From assembly GCA_029844215.1 (NCBI GenBank), contig CM056726.1, positions 36,449,001 to 36,513,000 on the forward strand: DNA of 64,000 nucleotides, written 5' to 3'. The notes beneath the pieces were generated by a model that was given only the letters and a program-made list of their open reading frames with translations, was not told the origin of the DNA and ran no database searches. Origin of the DNA: Przewalskia tangutica. Taxonomy: Eukaryota; Streptophyta; Magnoliopsida; Solanales; Solanaceae. The position numbers were made by a program, and so were the translations under genes. This document shows, in pieces, positions 36,281-48,756 of the stretch. Positions within the stretch are counted from its first letter, which is position 1, and each line of letters starts with the position of its first letter.

Positions 36281-36936
36281 AGTCACGACCCGACCGATCG
36301 CGATCGTGCCCTACCCGGGCACCTTACAGTAAACATCGAGAAAATCAGCGAACATACATGAAACTTATAAATAAACATCGGGAGTAAGACAACAGGTTAG
36401 CCGATAGGGCTACCTTCCTGAACATATATAAATACAACCGAAGCAGTTGCCTCCTTTCTTTTACAAACTGACCCACAATATGTGAATACAGACCTCTAGG
36501 AATAACAACTGTGGCGGGACAGGGCCCCGCCATACCCCTGAATATACATGAATCTACTACCTCAGGGAAACTGTACCAAGAGATAAGCCTCCGGAGCAAA
36601 TGGAGCTTTCTCTCAAAAACTGAACCGAGATCCTAAGAGCAAGGATCGCCAACCTGGGTACCTAAACTCGCGGCATTTAACGCAGCCCCGGGGGTCGATA
36701 ACAAAAATTTAATATGGAATGTAAATAACGTCAAGAAACATATCATAATCAGATAAAAGAATGACAAGGACAAGTATAAAAATACATACCAGATCCTGCC
36801 GTGTCATTACCACTTATGAACTTAATCACACCTTATTATCTTTTTCATTCTCTATAAAAGCTATAACCACATTCTACGCATACGATTAGGAAAAATCATT
36901 AAGTTCATTACTATATAACTTACTTATCTCTCATAA

Positions 36937-37250
36937 GTATAACCCGGCCCTGTAAGGAGGGGCACCTATACTACCCGGCCCAATATAGGACGCGATCAAG
37001 GTCACATAGTCTATCCGTAAAGGTATACTGCCCGGCCCAATCCTGGGTCGATAACGTCATCTAGTCTGCCCGTAAAGGTATACTGCCCGGCCCATTCCTG
37101 GGTCGATAATGTCATCTAGTCGGCCCGTAAAGGTATACTGCCCGGCCCATTCCTGGGTCGATAATGTCATCTAGTGCGCCCGTAGCGTATCGCCCGCCCA
37201 TTCTCGGGTCGATAAGGTCATATAGTCCGCCATAAAGGTATCCGCCTGTG
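36937..37250 (-). repeat. Tandem array in M1 3' LTR (reverse of the type-B unit)
   Basis: Several copies of ggtcgataatgtcatctagt with cccggcccatt and 'cgtaaaggtatactg', about 57 bases apart. The same unit family is seen at 35596-35990 in reverse. Confidence 0.85.
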
Positions 37251-37319
37251 GAATCCCCATCACCGCCGATACTAAAAGTGTAAAACATAACCATGGGTCT
37301 CACGCCCATAATATCAATC

Positions 37320-37600
37320 AAAACAGTGGTATAACGTCTTGGGCTTGCCCTCATTTATACTCTTACCCCGAGAAGGTGGTAAAGCGGTGGTATAACGCCT
37401 GGGCTTGCCCTCATTTATACTCTTACCCTATCTCGACGGTCGTCAAACAACACATAAAGCGGGTGGTACAGTGCCTGGGGTTTACCCTCACTTATACTCT
37501 TACCCGGAGAAGGTGGTATAACGTCTTGGGCTTGCCTCATTTATACTCTTACCCTATCTCGACCGACCATCGACAAGACATAAGCACTACCATGTCTTTT
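37320..37600 (-). repeat. Second tandem array in M1 3' LTR
   Basis: Four imperfect copies of 'ggtggtataacgcctgggct' plus tgccctcatttatactcttaccc. The matching array in the 5' LTR is at 42490-42735. Confidence 0.85.
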
Positions 37601-40099
37601 ATAAAATCCGAATTTAACCCAAGTGCTACAAATAACTAAGCATACCCGTGGAACCCCACATCACCGCTTGTGACGCCCTAGTAACTTATAACAAGACAAA
37701 ATACCTCCAACCGAGAGTCGCGACAACGTAATAAAACATAATACTTGCACTCAAAGGCTATCACCAAAGACATATAGGCTAAATCTCAATTAACCAAGCC
37801 AAAGTACTACGTACGTACATTCTTTTCAAAAGACTCCTTTCCAAATAAAACTTCCCCGATACTAACCACCGTAGTATCAAGTCCTATCCACCTTTCAAGA
37901 CAAGTCACAATACCTTTTAGAAATACAATTACCGCTTCTAAATCAAGTGACTTCTTTATTAAAACCTTAAGCAATTGGTACCTTTAAACCAATTTGCCCT
38001 TACCTAATACAAGTTATTCCTTTGATTACTTTACTAGAGAAAACCATTCTCTTAACCTTCCATAAAGCCGTTATAACCAACTTCTCATAAAGCCGTTATA
38101 ACCCTTTATGTTTTTAGACCAACTCATTCCTTTTATAACCAAGAGACTTCTACTTTTTGAAACCAAGTATTAAATACTTTCAAATCAATTCTCTTAACTT
38201 TCAAAAATACAATTAGTCTCTTAGCCATTAGAAAACAAGTGACTCCTTTTATTATAAAACCCTAGGCAATTGATGCCAGAAATCAAGTTGCCTTTTACAT
38301 AGTCGTCATTTATCTTTCCATAAGGCAAATATAACTAACTTCCCATAAAGCCGTTATATTCACTTTATACCTTAGCCATAAACAATTTCCTATCCAAGGG
38401 ACTTATACGTTTAAAACGGGACAAGTATCACATACTTTAAAACTCTTCAAGTCCCTTAACTTTAAAATCAACTTAAGACATCCTTACTATTTTCAAAGAA
38501 GTGAGTTAATCTCCTAACCCACCCGACTTGGCATTACATAAAACAAGTAAAGAATATCATAGTCTCAGACGCTCACCGCACTACATAATGCAACTAGTCA
38601 TGCTCAAAAGATAGGAAAAGTTCTACATAGAGTAAATCACATAACTACCTCTTAACTTCTAAGAGTAGAAGGAAACATGAAATGATACCACAAGTATATT
38701 CCATACATAGAATCATGCCAAAGGAAAGGAAGAGGTTCACATACCTCGCGACGATTATCGACACATAGCAAAATGCTCCTAAGTACTTCAACCTTGATAG
38801 CTATTCCACTCTCCCAGTAGGATACGCTATACTTAGTTCTTCAACCTATAATGGTCACAATACGTCCATAACCTTGAAAATCAATTTACTTACTTCCAAG
38901 AATCAAGTCACATAGACTTACCAAAGTACTTCCAAATTCTCTAGACTTATCAAATTCATGTCAAAAGAAGTAAGAAGTTTACATACCTCTTCGGCTAATC
39001 CACACGCTAAGTAGACAACGCCGGTGATTGGAAAATTGTTGTCCGGACTGCCTGAGAGTAATGTGGAATATTTCTGTGTGGTTAAGCAGCCTGAACTACC
39101 TCCATTTGTGGCAGAATTCCCACTGCGCCGCTACCCGTCGCCGGAATTGTTCGTCGGAAAATTCCATTTTTGATCTGTTGGAAGTGAATTCATCGAATTG
39201 TTGTTGCGTGGATGAATTAATGGAGGGAAAACAATTTTCGAGGTCTCACGAACTCCGCAGATCGCTGGTGGTCTCGGCGCACCGCGCCGGCGAGCTCAAG
39301 GCGCATCAATGGCGATTCAAATCTCGAGAATCGAGGCTCGGATTGGTTGCAAAACGTAGCTAAGATCAATACGAACACAATGGTATACGCCTTAGCCCTC
39401 AACTGTACCGGAATCGATCGGAATCTTCCAACTTCCGATCGAAAAAAGGGTTTTGGTTGACCCGACGATCTGGGTTGAATTGGAGGTCGTGGGTGGTGCC
39501 AAAATGTCGGCCTTTCCACCCTGAATGTTTCTACACTAGCCACGACCGTCGACTCTACCTGTGGTGGCCGGAAAATGCTCGTCGACGCAGCGGTTTCGGA
39601 AAATCGATCCGTCGACGGCGAAGTTTGAGCAAGAATCGAGGGTCCTGCTTTACATGGAAATGACGGCAGGAGATGGTGGTTCGATGGTATACTCCACTCC
39701 CGCCGATTTCACCTCGGTTGGTCGGAAAATCGTAAAAACCGAACGGGAAGATGGATGAACAAAGGACCAAACTGATTCGAATCGCCGCGATTCCGAGAAT
39801 CGACGGTGGCGGTTGGTATGGGCGTGACGCTCGACGAGACGGCTTTTGGTATATGTCTCGCTTCCGGATTCTCGGTTTGGCCGAAATGGCGTTTTCCGAA
39901 CACTGCTCATCGAACAACACCGCTCATGGACGGGTTTTCACTGCTCATACACGTTTGGGTATTTTTGTTCTGCGCTTTGCCTTCCCAAACTCCCAACATA
40001 TACAAAATTTTCTGTGGTCCCACGGGACCAAATTTCTAAACTTAAATTCCCAAATTCTACGACGTTCTTAAAACATATCCTCAGAATACGGGTGTAACA

Positions 40100-41473
40100 T
40101 TCTTCCCCTTAGAAACATTCGCCCCCGAATGTTCTTTCTGAGTCAATCTTTCTAATTAGCGACATAGTCTCCTTTACTACACCCTTCTTACAACATATGC
40201 CACCCATGGCCACATAACAATACTTATACTAAAAATGTCAACCTGGGCACTCACGAAGCCAACTAGCCCATACTCATAATGACCACAAAGTCTGTCGTAA
40301 TCATCTCCACTAGGTCTACTAGGGTCTGACGATCGATCATCACCGAGCAATCTCATATACCCGCCGCCTACCACCCCAAACACTCACGATCATTAGGCTC
40401 TATTCCTTTACACTTGGTTGCTATCTTTCTTATCGGTCGCATTCTTCCGCATTTCCAACTCTTACTAGCATACATACATAACTTCCATACCGATTCGCCT
40501 CTAATCTTTGGAGTCACTCTATAAAACAATATACGATCATTTCCGCCACGGCCTGGTTCCGTGGAACGTGTCCACGAACCCGTAAAACAATTAACTAGAC
40601 TTGGGCATTGCACCTCGTGACTTCGCATTTAGCGGAACTACTACCAACCGATCCCACTCTATTCCAGCGCCATGGGAGACCCGTAACAGTCCTCAACCCG
40701 ACTCACACGCACTTAACTCTTATCCTTGGTCCGACTTAAAATCTTATGGCCCGAGAGCCTTATATATCTAAGGTCTCGCAGCTATCAATATTCTTAGGCT
40801 CGCAATTTCCATGCTCCAAGCCTACTTTACTAGTCCCCGTAAACTGTACAAAACTTCTCATAATACCATAACCATGTTGTCTCGATCACAACAACCATTA
40901 CTTACTCTATACGGACCTCATCCGCATACAATTCTCTTAAGCCTACCACGGCTTAATATTTTAACATGGTATTCCATTAAGTTCCTTAACATGACTTCTT
41001 AAGGGTTCATCACCCCATCGCAACCTCATCCTTCCCTAATTCTAACAAAGTAGTACATAAACCTTGATGAGATTTCAATAATGCATCCATACCTTCCCTA
41101 TCTAGTTAGTCCTTACCAACTCTTGGTAATCTAAAACCATTCTAGGCAACACGCGCGTCGACCTCATACATAACTCAGATAGCCGTATGTCACAATACCA
41201 ACTATACTATAATCATTACCAACCCGATACACAATCCACACGGTCCTTCCCGGTCATCACGCTTTCTCGTAATGCAATCAACATAACTCGTTGAGGAGAC
41301 GACTTAACAACACAATTTCTATCGCACGATCTCGAGTGAGAAGAATGGAAATCAATCCTAAATGTCCTGCAGACCTCCCGATTATAGATGTGGTGCACAA
41401 CACACCGATAATCAAGACTCTACTAGACACGGCTGCAGACACTTTCCGAGGACTAATCGCTCGATACCACTTT
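40100..41473 (-). other. M1 interior: polypurine tract, non-coding body, PBS
   Basis: On the minus strand the PBS reads TGGTATCGAGC (plus 41459-41469), and the tract beside the 3' LTR reads aaggggaagaa (plus 40100-40110). The body is colinear with the M2 interior (52827-54232) and shares short blocks with the A interior near 57420-57500. No gag or pol motif was found in any frame. Confidence 0.8.
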
Positions 41474-44400
41474 TGTCACGACCGACCCCGATCGCGATCG
41501 TGCCCTACCCAGGCACCCTTACGTAAACATCGTGAGAAAATCAGCGGAACATACATGAAACTTATAAATAAACATCGAGTAAGACAACAAAGTTAGCCGA
41601 TGTGGCTACCTTCCCGAACATATATAAATACAACCGGCTTGCTTCCTTTCTTTACAAATCGACCCACACATGTGAATACATACCTCTAGGAATAACAATC
41701 GTGGCGGACAGGCCCCGCCATACCCCAATATACATGAATCTACTACCTCGTGGAAACTGCACAAGAGATAAGCCTCCGAGCAAATGGAGCTTTCTCAAAA
41801 TCAACCGAGATCCTAAGAGCAAGGATCGCCAACCTGGTACCTAAAACTCGCGGCATGAACGCAGCTTCGGCGGGGTCCGCATAACAAATTTAATATGGAA
41901 TGTAAATAACGCATAAGAAATGTGATCATAATCAGATAAAAGAATGACAAGGACAAGTATAAAAATACATACCGGATCCTCGCCGTGTCATTACCACTTA
42001 TGAACTTAATCGCACCTTATTATCTTTTTCATTCTCTATAAAAAGCTATAACCACATTCTTACGCATACGATTAGGAAAATCATTAAGTTCATTACTATA
42101 TAACTTACTTATCTCTCATAAGTATAATCCGCCCGTAGAGGAGGCACCTATACTACCCACCCACCCAGACGCGATCAAGGTCACATAGTCTATCCGTAGG
42201 TATCGCCCGACCCAATCTCGGTCGATAACGCCATCTAGTCCGCCTGCAGAAGGTATACCGCCCGCCCATTCTCGGTCGATAATGTCATCTAGTCCGCCTG
42301 CAGAAGGTATACCGCCCGCCCATTCTCGGTCGATAATGTCATCTAGTGCGCCTGCAGCGTATACCGCCCGCCCATTCTCGGTCGATAAGGTCATATAGTC
42401 CGCCCATAAGGTATACCGCCTGGAATCCCCATCACCGCCGACTAAAAGTGTAAAACATAACCATGGGTCTCACGCCCATAATATCAATCAAAATAGGTGG
42501 TATAACGCCTGGGCTTGCCTCATTTATACTCTTACCCTCGAGAAGGTGGTAAAGCGTGGTATAACGCCTTGGGGCTTGCCTCATTTATACTCTACCCTAT
42601 CTCGAATTTGGCCACAAACAACACATAAAGCAGTGTGGTACAGCTTGGGGTTTACCCTCACTTATACTCTTACCCCGAGAAGGTGGTATAACGCCTGGGC
42701 TTGCCTCATTTATACTCTTACCCTATCTCGATCGACCATCGACAAGACATAAGCACTACCATGTCTTTTATAAAATCCGAATTTAACCCAAGTGCTACAA
42801 ATAACGGAAGCATACCCGAACCCACATCACCGCTTCAGACGCCCTAGTAACTTATAACAAGACAATGCCCTCCAACCGAGAGTCGCGGCAACGTAATAAA
42901 ACATAATACTTGCACTCAAAGGCTATCACCAGCACATATAGGCTAAATCTCAATTAACCAAGCCAAAGTACTACGTACGTACATTCTTTTCAAAAGACTT
43001 CTTTCCAAATAAAACTTCCCCGATACTAACCACCGTAGTATCAAGTCCTATCCACCTTTCAAGACAAGTCACAATACCTTTTTAGAAATACAATTACCGG
43101 CTTCTAAATCAAGTGACTTCTTTATTAAAAACCTTAAGCAATTGGTACCTTTAAACCAATTTGCCCTTACCTAATACAAGTTATTCCTTTGATTACTTTA
43201 CTAGAGAAAACCATTCTCTTAACCTTCCATAAAGCCGTTATAACCAACTTCTCATAAAGCCGTTATAACCCTTTATGTTTTTAGACCAACTCATTCCTTT
43301 TATAACCAAGAGACTTCTACTTTTTGAAACCAAGTATTAAATACTTTCAAATCAATTCTCTTAACTTTCAAAAATACAATTAGTCTCTTAGCCATTAGAA
43401 AACAAGTGACTCCTTTTATTATAAAACCCTAGGCAATTGATGCCGTAAAATCAAGTTGCCTTTTTACATAGTCAAGTCATTTATCTTTCCATAAGGCAAA
43501 TATAACTAACTTCCCATAAAGCCGTTATATTCACTTTATACCTTAGCCATAAACAATTTCCTATCCAAGGGACTTATACGTTTAAAACGGGACAAGTATC
43601 ACATACTTTAAAACTCTTCAAGTCCCTTAACTTTAAAATCAACTTAAGACATCCTTACTATTTTCAAAGAAGTGAGTTAATCTCCTAACCCACCCGACTT
43701 GGCATTACATAAAACAAGTAAAGAATATCATAGTCTCAGACGCTCACCGCACTACATAATGCAACTAGTCATGCTCAAAAGATAGGAAAAGTTCTACATA
43801 GAGTAAATCACATAACTACCTCTTAACTTCTAAGAGTAGAAGGAAACATGAAATGATACCACAAGTATATTCCATATATAGAATCATGCCAAAGGAAAGG
43901 AAGAGGTTCACATACCTCGCGACGATTATCGACACGTAGCAAAATGCTCCTAAATACTTCAACCTTGATAGCTATTCCACTCTCCCAGTAGGATACACTA
44001 TACTTAGTACTTCAACCTATAATGGTCACAATACGTCCATAACCTTGAAAATCAATTTACTTACTTCCAAGAATCAAGTCACATAGACTTACCAAAGTAC
44101 TTCCAGTCCTCTAGACTTATCAAATTCATGTCAAAAGAAGTAGACACGCTAAGTAGACAACGCCGGTGATTGGAAAATTGTTGTCCGGACTGCCTGAGAG
44201 TACTGTGGAATATTTCTGTGTGGTTAAGCAGCCTGAACTACCGCCATTTGTGGCAGAATTCCCATCGCGCCGCATTCGTCGCCGGAATTGTTCGTCGGAA
44301 AATTCCATTTTTGATTCTTGGAAGTGAATTCATCGAATTGTTGTTGCGTGGATGAATTAATGGAGGAAAACAATTTTCGGAGTCTGCTGGTGGTCTGCGG

Positions 44401-45223
44401 CGCATGCGCCATGCGAGCTCAAGCGGCATCAATGGCGGATTCCAAATCCGAGAATCGAGGCTCGATTGGTTGCAAAACGTAGCTAAGATCAATACGAACA
44501 CAACGATACGCCTTAGCCCTCAATCTGCAGAATCGATCGGAATCTTCCAACTTCCGATCGAAAAAGGGTTTTAGTTGACGACGATCCGGTTGAATTGGAG
44601 GTCGTGGTGCCAAAATGTCGGCCTTTCCACCACGAATGTTTCTACACTAGCCACGACCGCCGACTCTACCGTGGTGGCGGAAAATGCTCGTCGACGACGA
44701 GGGTTTCGGCTAAATCGATCGTCGACGCGAAGTTTGAGCAAGAATCGAGGTCTGGTTTACATGGAAATGACGGCAAGGAGATGGTGGTTCGATGGTATAC
44801 TCCACTCCCGCCGATTGCACCTCGGTTGGTGGAAAATCGTAAAACCGAGCGGGAAGATGGATGAGCGATGGCCGAAACTGATTCGAATCGCCGCGATTCC
44901 GGGAGAATCGACGGTGGTGGTTGGTATGGACGTGACGGGCTCGACGAGATGAAGCTTTTGGTATATGTCTCGCCCCCGGCGGATTCCTGGTTTGGCCGGA
45001 AATGGCGTTTTTCCGAACACTGTTCATCGAACAACACTGTTCATGGACGGGTTTTCACTGTTCATACATGTTTTGGGTATTTTTGTTCTGCGTTTTGCCT
45101 TCCCAAACTCCCCAACATATACAAAATTTCTCGGGTGGTCCCACGGGACCAAATTTCTAAACTTAAATTCCCAAATTCTTACGTACGTTCTTAAAACATA
45201 TCCTGTAAATACGGGGTGTAACA
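41474..45223 (-). repeat. 5' LTR of M1
   Basis: Starts tgtcacgacc and ends gtgtaaca on the plus strand. It repeats the arrays of the 3' LTR at 42120-42420 and 42490-42735. It lacks about 30 bases present at 38970-39005 of the other LTR. Confidence 0.9.
42120..42735 (-). repeat. Two tandem arrays in M1 5' LTR
   Basis: 42120-42420 holds copies of ggtcgataatgtcatctagt with ccgcccattct. 42490-42735 holds copies of ggtggtataacgcc with tcatttatactct. They are colinear with the arrays at 36937-37600. Confidence 0.85.
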
Positions 45224-45609
45224 GCTGCGTTCATGTCTGCAGGTTTAGGTACACAGTTATGGATCCGCGAGCTTAGGATCCTGGTTCAGCATTTTGAGAT
45301 GACTCCAATGTTCCGGAGTTGTCATGGCTATGTATATTCAGGGGTACGGCGGGGCCTTGTCCCGTCATAGTAGGTGTTCAAATCTTAGAGGTCTGTATTC
45401 ACATGTGGGCTGGACTAGTTAGAATTGTAATTACATTTTTGGATAGTGTAAGCCTTTTTTGGGTGATTTATATTACGGCAACCTTATCGGCTTTGCCTTG
45501 GTTTTAAAAAAAAAATGTGTTACTTATTTTCCGCAGCAGTTTATTATGTTGTATGTTTTAAGGGTGTCCATGTAGGGCACCAGTCGCGACCCGGGGTCGG
45601 GTCGTGACA
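45224..45609 (+). repeat. Type-B solo LTR, second part
   Basis: Resumes with gctgcgttcatg and ends gggtcgtgaca at 45609. Followed by the target copy AAAAC (45610-45614). The reverse equivalent is at 48757-49140. Confidence 0.9.
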
Positions 45610-46502
45610 AAAACCATGTTAACGTTTACGCAAGTAAGCTAGGTATTTAAACCCCCGTTAACGCTACACAAGTAATTGAGGTATTTTCATCCCCAATCCG
45701 ACTTATGATTACCCAACTACAACATAGTCACAACCTCCTCCTTTCGAAGTTTGATTAGAAATCATATAAATAATGATAATTAATGATCAAGTAATTACCA
45801 AGCATTCAAAACATTATTGGAATAAATCTCAACAATAAGACGAACAACCATAAACATGCATTAACTCATAAAATAAGGTTCAAGTGAATTGACATGGAAA
45901 GCCCTATATTAGAATTAGTTCCTAGCCATTGACATGACAAGAACTAATTCAATATCCAACATAAGCTAAAAGTAAAGTAAAGGAAAGAAAAAAAATTACT
46001 AAGTAATGGTCTCCAATCTTCAACTCCAAGAAGTCTTGTGTTTGTGAAAGAAAGGGAACCCTTGAAAACTGCCTAGGGTTCTCTTTTTATAGCTTCAAAA
46101 CCGCCCTTAAGGTTTTCCTTCAGGCCTGGCCCATAAAATCATCAAAGACCTGATTTTTCCCGCGTCGGCGCGGCCACGCTCTTGGCGCCGCGACGGAAGT
46201 TAATGAGTTTCGATGATTAGGCGTCGCGCCGCACTCATTGTTCGAGGCGCGCGACGCTGAACTTCGCAAGCCTCTCGATCATTGGCGGCGCGTGTCCGTG
46301 CCTGGTTCGCCACTTTCTCGTCCTTTAAGCTCTGGAACCTCCACTTTTGCCCTCTTTTCGCTCCTTTTCCGCCAAATAGCCATTTTAACCAATTTGACTC
46401 AAAAAAAAGAAAATCTATCCTAAGACGACACATATTTATACAAAAAGGGACAAAAGACTCACTAAAAACGACTCAAAAAGTGTATATAAAATACACCGAT
46501 CA
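45610..46502 (-). repeat. 5' LTR of the Athila-like element, outer part
   Basis: Matches 26640-27552 of the 3' LTR and ends atacaccgatca at 46502. The target copy GGGTA follows, and copia-2 resumes. Confidence 0.92.
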
Positions 46503-48587
46503 GGGTATCCAAAGGAAATTAAGGGATACTATTTCTATCTTCCTGGAGAACATAAATTCATGTTTCCAGGAACACAACTTTCTTTGAAGAAGAATATACA
46601 CAAGGAACAGAGTTGCACAGAGATAGAACTTGAAGAAATTCAAGAACCACGAGATAACATAGAGGTTGAATCCTTGCCGAATGACCAAGGCAAGAATTCA
46701 GTGGGAGTATTTGGCAAAGATTTGGTACTTCGAGTACGCCCTTCGGCCAGTGGGAATGTTACGAGGAGCAACGCAGAAATGCAAGGTCCTCATACACAAT
46801 AGATGCAATGCTTACAACTCCTCACATTCAGGAAACACATGAAAATAATATTCCTTAAAGCTCTCGAGTTGGTGGATTAACTAACACACAAGAACCCTCT
46901 CACAGTCAGAACATATCAAGTACTGAACTGCAAAACAACCAACTCCGTAGGTCCACTAGGACTCATCGTCCTCCTAAAAGACTAAATCTACTTGTGGAAA
47001 CACACACTGAGATAGATATTCCAGATGACGATGAGCCTACAACCTATAGCGAAGAAATGTTACATTGATTTGAAGAGATGGCAAGAAGCCATGAAATCCG
47101 AGATGGAATCTGTGTACATCAATCAAGTGTGGAACTTGGTTGATATGCCAGATGGGGTTAAACCCATAGGATGCAAATGGGTCTTCTAGAAGAAGATTGA
47201 TGCGTTTGGCAAGGTACAGACTTATAGAGCAAAGCTGGTGGCTAAAGGTTAGAATCAACGGCCTAGGGTCGAGTATGATGAAACCTTTTCACCTATTGCT
47301 AAGATTAAGTCCATTTGGATTTTGCTTGCAATAGCTGCATATTATGATTATGACATTTGACAGATAGACGTCAAAACCGCTTTCCTTAATGGTAATCTCA
47401 TTGAGGAAGTGTATATGAAATAGCCTGAGAGTTTTTCATCTGAGTCCAAACCAAATGTTGTATGCAAGCTACAGAAGTGTATTTATGGGATTAAGCAAGC
47501 CCCAAGAAGTTGGAACATTTGCTTTGACAAGGCTATCAAGTCATTTGATTTTGTCAGAAGCAAAGAGAATCCTTGTGTTTACTATAAACACAAGGATGGG
47601 AGAATTGTCTTCATTTTCATTATTATATATGTGGACGACATATTGATAATGGGAGACAATAAAACTCTCTTGCGGTCAGTCAAGGAGTGGTTGTCCAGTA
47701 CCTTCATGATGAAGGATTTAGGTGAAGCCTGCTACATTCTGGGAATTAGGATCTATAGAGATAGACCTAATAAATTGTTGGGGTTGTCACAATCAGTCTA
47801 CAAAGAAAAAGTGCTTAGACATTTTCTATGGAAAATTCCAAGAAAGGCGGTTTACCTATGGGTCAAGGCATCAAGTTATCTTAGAAGTATAGTCCTTCTA
47901 ATGATATAAAACTTGAGCGCATGAAGAAGATCTCATAGGCTATAGGATCAATCATGGATGCCATGACCTGTACTAGTCCAGATGTGGCATTTGCACTTAG
48001 TATGACTTACAGATTCCAGCAGAATCCTAGGAAAGAACACTGAAAAGCAGTCAAGATTATTCTTAAGTATCTTAGACGAACTAAAGATTACCTCTTGGTC
48101 TATGGTGGAGAAAAAAAGCTAGTTGATGTTGGGTACACTGATGCTAGCTTCCAAACGGATCTTAATGACTTCAAATCTCAGTCTGGATACACGTTCATTT
48201 TCAATGGTGGAGCAGTGAGATGGAAAAGTTCCAAACAAGCTATAACTGCTGACTCAACAACAGAAGCTGAGTACATTGCTAGAACGAAAGCTGGTAAAGA
48301 AAATACTGCGATTTCTGAGTTCCTAAAGGAACTAGGGGTAGTTTCGAGTGTCAGTTATCAAATGACTATTTATTGTGATAACACTGGTGCGATTGCACAG
48401 GCTAAAGAACCAAGATCAACAAACAGAAACAAGCATGTACCAAGAAAGTACCACATACTTAGGGAGATGGTGGAGACTGAAGACATTAGATTAGACTATA
48501 TTCCCACAGACGATAATAGCTGACCCACTGATTAAACCATTAAGCTTAGTTAAGCATAATGGTAATTTTGAGAATATGAGCATTAGA
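46503..48587 (+). pseudogene. Copia-2 reverse transcriptase and RNase H
   Basis: Starts with GYPKEIKGYYFYLPG, continuing the integrase C-terminus. RT begins near 47060: MKSEMESVYINQVWNLVD, ETFSPIAKIKSI, QIDVKTAFLNGNL, CIYGIKQAPRSW and IIYVDDILIMG with the catalytic Asp pair near 47634. RNase H follows: YTDASFQTDLNDFKSQSGYT, SWKSSKQ-like RWKSSKQ, TTEAEYIA, YCDNTGAIAQAKE. Stops at 47187, 47250, 47358, 47421 and 48041 and frameshifts near 47830 inactivate it. The copy ends at 48587 within the last pol codons, before any 3' LTR. Confidence 0.9.
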
Positions 48588-48756
48588 AACAACACAGCTC
48601 TATCGCACGATCTCAGAATGAGAAGAATGGAAACCAATCCTAAATGTTCTGCAGCCTCCTGATTATAGATGTGGTGCACAACACACCGATAATCAAGACT
48701 CTACTAGACACGGTCTGTAGACACTTTCCGAGGACTAACTGCTCTGATACCACTTT
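48588..48756 (-). other. PBS-side interior fragment of a type-B element
   Basis: Contains a canonical primer site (reverse of TGGTATCAGAGC at 48741-48752) and the leader block found after the primer site in A1, M1, A2 and the other M2 interior. It ends abruptly against copia-2 at 48587. Confidence 0.85.

Larger units (their letters stand above)
36281..40099 (-). repeat. 3' LTR of M1
   Basis: Colinear with 41474-45223. Its right 1.1 kb (about 39000-40099) is GC-rich and unlike types A and B, while the rest resembles type B. The many overlapping frames on both strands at 39028-40097 shift between the two LTRs and are not genes. Confidence 0.9.
36281..45223 (-). mobile_element. M1: type-C non-autonomous gypsy element, giant LTRs and 1.4-kb interior
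   Basis: The 3' LTR is 36281-40099 (3819 bases), the interior 40100-41473 (1374 bases) and the 5' LTR 41474-45223 (3750 bases), all on the minus strand. The plus strand reads gtcacgacc at the left end and ggtgtaaca at the right. A primer site and a polypurine tract are present, but no coding sequence. It sits inside the type-B solo LTR, between 'ttattcgggg' and gctgcgttcatg. The target duplication should be GCTGC, but the left copy is blurred by local sequence errors. Confidence 0.88.
26223..46502 (-). mobile_element. Athila-like Ty3-gypsy element inserted in copia-2
   Basis: The minus-strand element has its 3' LTR at 26223-27552 and its 5' LTR at 32725-33143 plus 45610-46502. A perfect target duplication GGGTA lies at 26218-26222 and 46503-46507. 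The interior is about 5.2 kb with gag C-terminus, protease, RT, RNase H and integrase in gypsy order. The primer site for tRNA-Asp and the polypurine tract aagtttggggg are those of Athila/Tat-lineage elements. The 5' LTR is itself split by a type-B LTR with a type-C element inside. Confidence 0.92.
11899..48587 (+). mobile_element. Copia-2: Ty1-copia element split by nested insertions
   Basis: Parts in order: 5' LTR 11899-13104, PBS 13106-13117, leader 13118-14829, gag 24157-24969, protease-integrase 25009-26217, then RT-RNase H 46503-48587. The insertion at 14835-24073 leaves the duplicated target ATTAA, and that at 26223-46502 leaves GGGTA. Removing them restores a colinear copia order. The 5' LTR lacks its first several hundred bases and the 3' LTR is absent: the copy stops abruptly at 48587 beside a gypsy internal fragment. 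Many stops make it inactive. Confidence 0.88.

Noticed and set aside
39028..40097. Many overlapping frames in the M1 LTR
   Set aside because: GC-rich LTR sequence open on both strands, with frames that differ between sister LTRs.
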